Below the pieces are notes generated by a model, which was not told where the DNA came from, searched no databases, and saw only the letters and a list, made by a program, of their open reading frames with translations. A stretch of DNA of 6,058 nt from Candidatus Parcubacteria bacterium (lineage in GTDB: Bacteria > Patescibacteriota > Patescibacteriia > CAIXNZ01), in NCBI GenBank assembly GCA_026395675.1, contig JAPLYF010000018.1, forward strand, positions 1-6,058, written 5' to 3'. This document shows, in pieces, positions 1 to 4,434 of the stretch. The first letter of the stretch is position 1; each line of letters starts with the position of its first letter. The translations under genes were made by a program, and so were the position numbers.

Positions 1-4
1 TATC

Positions 5-544
5 TTGCAAAAATTTAAAGTGGGATCAATTGGCCCTGGTCATGCTGAACCTACAAAAACAGTCGGGACCCAAGAGTTTCCCAGCGTTTCAATCCATGGC
101 AATGGAAAAAAGGAAAAAACAAATGGTGGAAGCAGCAGTCCAGGTGACAAAACTAAAAAAGAACACCCTGGCCATACGCCTTTAACTGTTGGCGGCTTGC
201 ATGGCAGACAACGCCAGTTAGTAAGAAATAATTCTCTAGGTTTGCATTTCAATTACCTAGAGGTACATGGTTCAAGCATGATTTGGGAGCTTGATACCAG
301 TGGGACACTTACTTTCAATACCCGCCACGTTCTCTTTGAAGAATGCGAACCAAATGATAATGTCCTGATGCGTTTCCAGGAACACATTGCGCTTAATGCT
401 CTGCTTTTGGAAACGATTCCGAGTGATTGGAAAAAGGATGATCATCGCCAGATGTTTAATGACTCCTTGCCATACTTTGTTTATTTGCTGCTCCATGCTG
501 ATGAAATCATAGCGCAGCGGCAAAAAACAAAAGACAAAAAATAG
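5..544 (+). CDS. Hypothetical protein, unrecognised, possibly 5'-truncated by the window edge
   Basis: This open frame of 179 codons begins at a TTG and ends at TAG 542-544. The frame is also open to the left edge, so the true start may lie outside the window; no ribosome binding site can be judged, and the first in-frame ATG is far inside (residue 92). I do not recognise a family. Residues 1-70 are rich in Gly, Lys, Thr, Pro and His with almost no hydrophobic clusters (for example GNGKKEKTNGGSSSPGDKTK at 32-51) and look disordered. Residues 75-170 look globular: a beta-like stretch (HFNYLEVHGSSMIWELD, 81-97), an acidic turn (FEECEPNDN, 111-119) and two probably helical segments (121-137 and 154-171), ending in a Lys-rich tail. 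There is no signal peptide or membrane segment in the visible part. It is followed directly by stacked hairpins and a terminator-like stem, which fits the end of a transcription unit. That it is a real gene is likely from its length and clean end, but unproven. Confidence 0.55.
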   Translation: MQKFKVGSIGPGHAEPTKTVGTQEFPSVSIHGNGKKEKTNGGSSSPGDKTKKEHPGHTPLTVGGLHGRQRQLVRNNSLGLHFNYLEVHGSSMIWELDTSGTLTFNTRHVLFEECEPNDNVLMRFQEHIALNALLLETIPSDWKKDDHRQMFNDSLPYFVYLLLHADEIIAQRQKTKDKK

Positions 545-579
545 CCCTGAAAGGGCCCCCTTGGGGCCATAAAATGGCC
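544..579. repeat. Chain of three overlapping hairpins with 3-nt loops
   Basis: Three perfect stem-loops overlap head to tail, starting in the last base of the stop codon of the upstream ORF. The first is GCCCT/AGGGC (544-548 and 552-556, loop GAA). The second is GGCCCC/GGGGCC (554-559 and 563-568, loop CTT). The third is GGCCAT/ATGGCC (565-570 and 574-579, loop AAA). Neighbouring hairpins share bases, so adjacent ones exclude each other in one molecule. The last is followed by TCTTTG, so it could act as a weak terminator, but there is no proper T run. The same design recurs at 5946-5995. Confidence 0.7.
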
Positions 580-583
580 TCTT

Positions 584-603
584 TGTAGCTAAACTTAGCT
601 GCA
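584..603. repeat. Short inverted repeat TGTAGCTAA / TTAGCTGCA
   Basis: The arms 584-592 and 595-603 are complementary over nine positions with one T-G wobble, separated by two bases. As RNA the innermost pairs would open to give a usable loop. It lies between the hairpin chain at 544-579 and the stem at 609-637, so four to five hairpins sit back to back after the upstream ORF. Confidence 0.5.
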
Positions 604-608
604 ATATT

Positions 609-645
609 AGCCCCTGCTTGATTAAAAAGTAGGGGCTCTTTAATT
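609..645 (+). terminator. Probable rho-independent terminator after the 5-544 ORF
   Basis: The stem is formed by AGCCCCTGC (609-617) and GTAGGGGCT (629-637), nine pairs including one G-T wobble, with an 11-nt loop. It is followed by CTTTAATT, a short and interrupted T-rich stretch, so termination may be only partial. It lies 64 nt after the stop codon and before the 718-746 promoter, which suits a boundary between transcription units. Confidence 0.5.
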
Positions 646-717
646 ACATAAAAAAAATTTTAAATTAAATTACCTAAACTTTTTATTTAATCTTAGCTAA
701 TAATTTCACTTTTCCCC

Positions 718-746
718 TTTACAAAAGCTAAAAGATATGATATAAT
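718..746 (+). promoter_or_regulatory. Strong sigma70-type promoter for the amidase unit
   Basis: A -35 box TTTACA (718-723; consensus TTGACA) is followed by a 17-bp spacer and a perfect -10 box TATAAT (741-746). A TG at 738-739 adds an extended -10 element. The upstream stretch 640-717 is very A/T-rich and could act as an UP element; I see no gene in it. Transcription should start near 752-754, giving a leader of about 300 nt before the ATG at 1057. No other gene start lies between. Confidence 0.75.
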
Positions 747-870
747 GACCATGTAATTAAGCTAAAATTAGATAAATCTTAACGTTTATAAAAGTTTGGT
801 TGATCTTAAAACAGCTTAATTCCCAACAAAAATACGAATTTTTTATCCCTAAGGGATCCTTTCGGGACAA

Positions 871-983
871 ATTTTACAAAAATTTTAAGAACTTTCCGAT
901 TTGAGAGTTGAAATTATTAAAATCTCAAAATCTTACTTTGATAATTCTCTCAAATCGCGCTTTACTTGCCCAATTTGTAAAAT
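871..983. repeat. Nested inverted repeat with a competing third arm
   Basis: The outer arms are ATTTTACAAA (871-880) and TTTGTAAAAT (974-983), ten perfect pairs. The inner arms are CGATTTGAGAG (897-907) and CTCTCAAATCG (947-957), eleven perfect pairs, continued by AATTAT (912-917) and ATAATT (941-946) after a 4-nt bulge. Inside the inner loop, TCTCAAAATC (923-932) can also pair with the left arm GATTTGAGA with one bulged A. The left arm therefore has two possible partners, the arrangement found in attenuators and other switching leaders. No T run follows, so it is not a simple terminator. Confidence 0.6.
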
Positions 984-987
984 CGTA

Positions 988-1040
988 ACCAAATTTGCCT
1001 GTCTGCCGAAGCTTCAGCGTAGGCAGATAAATTCGTTGGT
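988..1040. repeat. Palindromic element TCTGCC...GGCAGA with flanking arms
   Basis: The core arms TCTGCC (1002-1007) and GGCAGA (1022-1027) enclose a 14-nt loop that itself contains the palindrome GAAGCTTC (1008-1015). Further out, AATTT (992-996) pairs with AAATT (1029-1033) and ACCAA (988-992) with TTGGT (1036-1040), so the whole element could fold into one interrupted hairpin ending 16 nt before the amidase ATG. The word GCCGAAGCTT inside it (1005-1014) recurs at 5902-5911 in the palindrome-rich tail of the window, suggesting a dispersed repeat family. Confidence 0.55.
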
Positions 1041-1056
1041 CTAAAACAAAAACAAA

Positions 1057-1368
1057 ATGAAAATCCAAATTAAAACAAACCTGGTCCTTGTTATTGTTTT
1101 ATTCTGGTCGATTTCCTTAATTTTTGCTTTAGTTAGCGCCAAATCTTCTTCAGAAACAAAAGAAGATAAAATTTTTATTTCTGAACCAACTCAAACTGGT
1201 TCATTTTTTATTGCTGCTAATCTTAGCAATGGAAATGATGTTAATCAAAATGAAATTGTTTCCAATGTTTTAAGGGCTAATTTCCCATTCAATGCTCTTT
1301 ATGCTCACTGGTCATTTAAAGATCAAAACCAAAATACCAATTTTCAGCTTTATCTGATGAAGGGCTAG
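1057..1368 (+). CDS. Signal peptide and N-terminal part of the split amidase
   Basis: This 103-codon ORF starts at ATG 1057, preceded by the A-rich stretch CTAAAACAAAAACAAA with no Shine-Dalgarno motif. Residues 1-28 form a signal peptide: basic start (MKIQIKTN), hydrophobic core (LVLVIVLFWSISLIFALV), and a probable cleavage site VSA before KSSS. The mature part includes ANFPFNALYAHWSF (residues 74-87), which resembles the small beta domain placed before the amidase domain in PGRP-type amidases of this kind (from memory of the family). The last residues (LYLMKG) are read up to the frame change, so the ORF ends without any catalytic motif. On its own it would be a secreted fragment without amidase activity. 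Confidence 0.6.
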   Translation: MKIQIKTNLVLVIVLFWSISLIFALVSAKSSSETKEDKIFISEPTQTGSFFIAANLSNGNDVNQNEIVSNVLRANFPFNALYAHWSFKDQNQNTNFQLYLMKG

Positions 1369-1592
1369 GCTATGATCAGAATAATATTGATCTTTGGCCA
1401 GAAGATTATTACACTCCCAAAAAAATTATTATCCATCATACAGCTGGTGAAAAAGCCAATGAAAATCCCCTGGCTTATCTGCGCGCCATTCAATATTACC
1501 ATGCCAAAACCCGAGAGTGGGGAGATATTGGCTATAATTATTTAATAGATTCTAAGGGCAATATTTATGAGGGCAGAAAAGGCGGCGATGGC

Positions 1593-3113
1593 GTGGTGGG
1601 CGGACATGCTTATATGAATAATCAAAATTCAATTGGCATTGCCATTTTGGGCTGTTATGATACTGGAAATAATGGCCAGAAAAATTCTACTTGTAATACG
1701 CCGACCCAATTAACCGAAGAAACAAAAACCGCCTTAGCCAAACTCATTGCTAAAAAATCCCAGGAATTTAATATTGACCCGCTAGGTACGAGTGAATTTA
1801 AAGGCAAAATGCTGCCTAATATAATTGGTCATAAAGACGTAGGCAATACAACCTGTCCCGGTAATTTAATTTATGATGCCCTGCCTAAAATCCGTGAATT
1901 AGCCGCGGCTGACTTGCTGGATCTAGGGGGCTTTAAAAAACCACTGCCGACTTCGGCTGAATTTGTGAGTTTAAGCAATAAAGAAATAAATATTGAAGAA
2001 ACAAAAACCGCTGAGGTCTTTGCTGAATTTAAAAATACAGGGCAGGAGACCTGGCGCGGCTATGAAGATAATTACCTTTATGTCTCTGATTCCAATTTAA
2101 AAAATAAAATAGCGAGAATTGATTCAGTTAAAATTGCCTTGGAATCGGATAAGGACCAGGCAAATACCGGCGAAACCAATCAGTCAATTTATAAATTAAT
2201 TGCTGGCAATGTTTACACCGGCGAAATCGGCAGATTTAAACTGGTTTTAACACCGCCCACTGACAAAGTTACCCTAACCGAGAATTATACTCTGGCCTGG
2301 CTTAATAAGGGCTTTTTCCCAAATACTGATTTTTCAATCGCTGTTACTAAAATACCTTGTCAAAGCTGCCTTAGCCAAAATAACAATCCAGCCCCAATTT
2401 ACCAAGTTGCCTTAGCTTCTTTTGATCTGCCTGATCAAATTATTGCTGAAAATATAATCCCGGTTAAAATTGTCTTGACTAATACTGGCAATCAGATTTG
2501 GGACAAAGATAAGCTTAAGTTAAAAATTGTTTATGAGCAGACAAATATCTCGCCGTTTAAAAATAATTCCTGGTATGATGAATACGCTTCAATTTTGCCA
2601 AATGAAAAAACTATTTATCCGCAAGCCAATGCTACCTTTGAATTTAAATTAAAAGCTCCAGCTCTCTTAACTACCTTTCCTCACACCCTTACCTTAAATT
2701 ATGATGATAAGCAACTTTGGCAGCTTGATAAAACTTTGGAAGTCATTTCACCATATGCTGCCCAAATTACTAAAAATACTTTGCCCCAGTCAGCCAAGCC
2801 CAATAGTCGTCCCAAGGTTACTTTAACTTTTAAAAATACTGGCACTAAGGACTGGACATTGCCTGCCTTAAAAAGTTATGACCTTGATAATACCAATTCC
2901 TGGTTTAAGGACTGGTCCTGGCTGGATAGTAAAACAGTTAAAAAAGCCCAAAAAACCATTAAGCCCGGTGAGGAAATTGAATTTAATTTCCGGCTTTTGG
3001 CCTATTGGAAACAAAATACTTATCCTCAGGTCTTTCGTCTTTATAGCGGCAAAAATCAAATCTATTTAGCAGGCCAAAAGGAATTAATAATGAAAACTAA
3101 AGTGGCAAAATAA
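1593..3113 (+). CDS. Catalytic and Ig-like C-terminal part of the split N-acetylmuramoyl-L-alanine amidase
   Basis: The 506-codon ORF opens at a GTG, but this is only the first allowed start codon: the same frame is open from 1320 and encodes the start of the Amidase_2 domain there, with KKIIIHHTAGE (His pair at 1434-1439, including the first zinc ligand) and AKTREWGDIGYNYLID near 1500-1550. After 1593 follow GGHAYMNNQNSIGIAILGCY (residues 3-22) and IGHKDVGNTTCPG (78-90), which supplies the second His (H80) and Cys (C88) zinc ligands. A protein begun at 1593 would lack the first ligand and any signal peptide. Three Ig-like modules follow, each with an NTGxxxW signature: FKNTGQETW (146-154), TNTGNQIW (296-303) and FKNTGTKDW (413-421). 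These resemble the FW/NBR1-like domains fused to bacterial surface enzymes. Family call is firm; that this exact ORF is translated is doubtful. Confidence 0.7.
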   Translation: MVGGHAYMNNQNSIGIAILGCYDTGNNGQKNSTCNTPTQLTEETKTALAKLIAKKSQEFNIDPLGTSEFKGKMLPNIIGHKDVGNTTCPGNLIYDALPKIRELAAADLLDLGGFKKPLPTSAEFVSLSNKEINIEETKTAEVFAEFKNTGQETWRGYEDNYLYVSDSNLKNKIARIDSVKIALESDKDQANTGETNQSIYKLIAGNVYTGEIGRFKLVLTPPTDKVTLTENYTLAWLNKGFFPNTDFSIAVTKIPCQSCLSQNNNPAPIYQVALASFDLPDQIIAENIIPVKIVLTNTGNQIWDKDKLKLKIVYEQTNISPFKNNSWYDEYASILPNEKTIYPQANATFEFKLKAPALLTTFPHTLTLNYDDKQLWQLDKTLEVISPYAAQITKNTLPQSAKPNSRPKVTLTFKNTGTKDWTLPALKSYDLDNTNSWFKDWSWLDSKTVKKAQKTIKPGEEIEFNFRLLAYWKQNTYPQVFRLYSGKNQIYLAGQKELIMKTKVAK

Positions 3114-3116
3114 CAG

Positions 3117-3145
3117 TAAAAATCGCCCAGTCATTCGACTGGGCG
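3117..3145. terminator. GC-rich hairpin after the amidase, possible terminator
   Basis: CGCCCAGTC (3124-3132) pairs perfectly with GACTGGGCG (3137-3145) around an ATTC loop, 10 nt after the amidase stop codon. On the + strand it is followed by CGTGTATTTA, a poor T tract. On the - strand the hairpin is followed by ATTTTTA (complement of 3117-3123), which is a better one. It may therefore stop transcription mainly from the right, or in both directions weakly. Confidence 0.5.
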
Positions 3146-3154
3146 CGTGTATTT

Positions 3155-3171
3155 ATCCGCCTTAGGCGGAT
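3155..3171. repeat. 3-nt-loop palindrome ATCCGCC / GGCGGAT
   Basis: The arms 3155-3161 and 3165-3171 are perfectly complementary over seven pairs with loop TTA. It is a stand-alone example of the same stem-plus-three-base-loop design seen at 544-579 and 5834-5995, and sits 9 nt after the hairpin at 3124-3145. Confidence 0.6.
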
Positions 3172-3294
3172 TGAAAAACGACTAATACTCCTGGAAAAAC
3201 ATACAGCCTGGAAAAGAAGTAAAAATGTGGGAATTGATATGTGTAGAGCGATTGATATTGATTAGACAAAACGATAAGTCTTTAGTAAAACATT

Positions 3295-3320
3295 GGTACT
3301 TTTTGACAGCAAAAAGTACC
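3295..3320. repeat. Perfect 10-bp inverted repeat GGTACTTTTT / AAAAAGTACC
   Basis: The arms are 3295-3304 and 3311-3320 with a 6-nt loop GACAGC. Read on either strand it forms a hairpin whose loop side is T- or A-rich. It is adjacent to the larger stem 3331-3402, and the two together look like a designed fold rather than chance. Confidence 0.65.
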
Positions 3321-3330
3321 GCAAAAACTG

Positions 3331-3402
3331 CTGGGGTGCTCAATGCGCTAGTGCAAATGGTTAGTTCGTGGTATTGATAACGGCGCTTAGTTCGCACCCC
3401 AG
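3331..3402. repeat. Long-range inverted repeat CTGGGGTGC / GCACCCCAG closing a 54-nt loop
   Basis: The arms 3331-3339 and 3394-3402 are perfectly complementary over nine mostly G/C pairs. The enclosed segment carries a direct repeat TTAGTTCG (3361-3368, 3387-3394) and the words TGCGC (3344-3348) and GCGC (3383-3386) that could form inner pairs. It could be the closing stem of a structured RNA or the ends of a small element. Confidence 0.55.
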
Positions 3403-3479
3403 ACCCCATGGAGCAAATAAATACGCATGTAGCAATAAAATTAAAAAAGTATCTAAGGGAGTAGCCCAGGAGATAAATA

Positions 3480-3517
3480 CCGCCAGCTTTTTACCGGCGG
3501 CAGTTTATTTTTTCTTT
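3480..3517 (+). terminator. Rho-independent terminator upstream of galU
   Basis: CCGCC (3480-3484) pairs with GGCGG (3496-3500) around an 11-nt loop, followed closely by a long T-rich tract, TTTATTTTTTCTTT (3504-3517). This is the best + strand terminator in the window. It would stop readthrough from the amidase unit or end a transcript from the 3172-3479 block. It sits just before the galU promoter, insulating the next unit. Confidence 0.65.
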
Positions 3518-3527
3518 ACCTTCTTTA

Positions 3528-3536
3528 TGCTATAAT
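3528..3536 (+). promoter_or_regulatory. Extended -10 promoter for galU and the solute-binding protein gene
   Basis: TGCTATAAT (3528-3536) is a perfect extended -10 element. No good -35 box is found 17 bp upstream; that position falls in the T tract of the preceding terminator (3508-3513), and extended -10 promoters often do without one. Transcription would start near 3543, giving a leader of only about 19 nt before ATG 3562. No Shine-Dalgarno motif is present in GAAACATATCCACTT before the ATG. Confidence 0.65.
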
Positions 3537-3561
3537 TAAATTAATAGAAACATATCCACTT

Positions 3562-4434
3562 ATGCCAAAAATAAAAAAAGCTGTTATCCCAGTAGCTGGT
3601 TTTGGCACGCGCTTTTTGCCAGCAACCAAGGCCATGCCCAAAGAAATGATGCCGATCATTGATAAGCCGGTTATCCAATACATTGTTGAAGAAGCTGTGG
3701 CTTCTGGCATTGAAGATATTATTCTGGTGACTGGCGCGGCTAAGCGGGCCATTGAAGATCATTTTGATTATAATTATGAATTACAAAACTGGCTGAAAAA
3801 GCAAGGCAAGGAAGAATTACGCAAACAAATCAAGGGCATAGCTGATTTAGCTAATTTTATTTACATTCGGCAAAAAGGTCCCTATGGCAATGGCACGCCT
3901 GTCTTAAATGCCAAAAGAATTATTGGCAATGAACCCTTTGCCGTGATTTGGGGCGATGATCTTTTTATCAATCATGATGGCCAGCCCCGGCTCAAACAAT
4001 TAATTAATGTCTTTGAAAAATATCAGGATCCGGTCTTGACCGCGATCAAAATAGATGCTGAAGGTACGAAAAAATATGGAGTGATTGATGGGTTTAAAGT
4101 GGAAGACAATGTTTATCAGATTAAAAAAATAGTGGAAAAACCAGGCCCGGCCAAAGCGCCCAGTAAAATCGGCGCGCTTGGCGCTTATATTCTGACCCCG
4201 GATATTTTTACTGCTTTGGAAAAAACCAAGACAGGCCAGGGAGGTGAACTCTGGCTGGTTGACGCGATTTTCAATCTTTCCAAAAAACGGCCGATTTACG
4301 CGGCCTTAGTTGAAGGCACTTATTATGACACTGGCTCAAAACTGGGCTGGCTAAAAGCCAATATTGATTTTGCCCTCCAGCGTCCAGATTTAAAAAAAGA
4401 TTTTTCTAAATACCTAAAACAAATCCATGCTTAA
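3562..4434 (+). CDS. galU: UTP-glucose-1-phosphate uridylyltransferase (UDP-glucose pyrophosphorylase)
   Basis: The 290-residue protein has the length and motifs of bacterial GalU, which joins UTP and glucose-1-phosphate into UDP-glucose in the cytoplasm for glycan and envelope sugar synthesis. The nucleotidyltransferase signature VAGFGTRFLPATKAMPKEMMP spans residues 11-31. WGDD (130-133) matches the metal-binding DD region, VEKP (191-194) carries the conserved Lys of the sugar-phosphate site, and GGELWLVDAI (227-236) and YYDTGSKLGWLKAN (254-267) are the usual C-terminal GalU motifs. One oddity: where well-studied GalU has GLGHA after RQ, this protein reads RQKGPYGNGTPVLNA (103-117), with Thr-Pro in place of His-Ala. 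A related thymidylyl- or other nucleotidyltransferase specificity cannot be excluded. The start ATG fits the short leader from the promoter at 3528. It overlaps the next gene by 8 nt (ATG 4427, stop TAA 4432-4434), so the two are probably co-translated. Confidence 0.85.
   Translation: MPKIKKAVIPVAGFGTRFLPATKAMPKEMMPIIDKPVIQYIVEEAVASGIEDIILVTGAAKRAIEDHFDYNYELQNWLKKQGKEELRKQIKGIADLANFIYIRQKGPYGNGTPVLNAKRIIGNEPFAVIWGDDLFINHDGQPRLKQLINVFEKYQDPVLTAIKIDAEGTKKYGVIDGFKVEDNVYQIKKIVEKPGPAKAPSKIGALGAYILTPDIFTALEKTKTGQGGELWLVDAIFNLSKKRPIYAALVEGTYYDTGSKLGWLKANIDFALQRPDLKKDFSKYLKQIHA

Larger units (their letters stand above)
753..1056 (+). promoter_or_regulatory. Long structured 5' leader of the amidase gene, no ORF seen
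   Basis: About 300 nt separate the predicted transcription start from the amidase ATG. The stretch holds no convincing coding frame but has much potential structure: a small hairpin ATCCC/GGGAT (845-849 and 853-857, loop TAA), a nested inverted repeat spanning 871-983 and a palindrome at 988-1040. The stretch 758-840 is A/T-rich with nothing I can name. I do not recognise a known riboswitch, T-box or leader-peptide pattern. It could be a regulatory leader, a separate small RNA, or simply repeats inserted between promoter and gene. Confidence 0.4.
1057..3113 (+). pseudogene. N-acetylmuramoyl-L-alanine amidase (PGRP/Amidase_2) gene interrupted by a frameshift
   Basis: Taken together, 1057-1368 and the following frame make one secreted, zinc-dependent amidase that would cut the bond between N-acetylmuramic acid and L-alanine in peptidoglycan. 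The N-terminal frame carries the signal peptide and ends at TAG 1366-1368. The frame that carries the amidase domain is open from 1320, just after a TAA at 1317-1319, so the frame change lies between 1320 and 1366 and corresponds to one missing base (or 3n+1). Adding one T to the TTTT run at 1341-1344 gives a smooth join, TNF then SALSDEGLGYDQN. No ATG, GTG or TTG is available in the catalytic frame before 1593. A single-base assembly error, a true mutation, or a slip on TTT are all possible; no canonical X XXY YYZ heptamer is present. Confidence 0.75.
3172..3479. other. Gene-free block with two perfect inverted repeats, possible non-coding RNA or small mobile element
   Basis: No convincing gene is present. 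Two strong inverted repeats dominate: GGTACTTTTT/AAAAAGTACC (3295-3304 and 3311-3320, loop GACAGC) and, 10 nt on, CTGGGGTGC/GCACCCCAG (3331-3339 and 3394-3402) closing a 54-nt loop. That loop contains GCGC words able to pair further, and the 8-mer TTAGTTCG occurs at 3361-3368 and 3387-3394. The parts 3172-3294 and 3403-3479 are A/T-rich with nothing I can name. The block lies between hairpins at 3124-3171 and the terminator at 3480-3516, so a discrete transcript on either strand would be bounded. I see no RNase P, tmRNA, SRP or riboswitch signature. Confidence 0.4.

Noticed and set aside
272..604. Minus-strand 110-codon open frame
   Set aside because: It is mostly the shadow of the 5-544 frame and starts inside the hairpin region; composition is not protein-like.
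751..756. Start-stop minimal ORF (ATG TAA) at the predicted transcription start
   Set aside because: It lies at or before the probable first transcribed base, so it is unlikely to be within the message; probably chance.
753..1056. Known riboswitch or T-box in the amidase leader
   Set aside because: No conserved core such as a T-box TGGN sequence or classic riboswitch motifs could be recognised; only generic inverted repeats are seen.
1320..1366. Programmed -1 ribosomal frameshifting in the amidase
   Set aside because: No X XXY YYZ heptamer is in the zero frame; the nearest candidate CAATTTT (1338-1344) allows only a single-tRNA slip, and no clear stimulatory hairpin follows. A mutation or assembly error is simpler.
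3234..3261. Promoter TTGATA - 16 bp - TATTGA within the gene-free block
   Set aside because: The -10 box is a poor match and the region is A/T-rich, so this is too weak to claim without transcript data.
3182..3409. Minus-strand 75-codon open frame
   Set aside because: It runs through two perfect inverted repeats, shows no recognisable motif and has no convincing promoter or start context. The block is better described as structured non-coding DNA.
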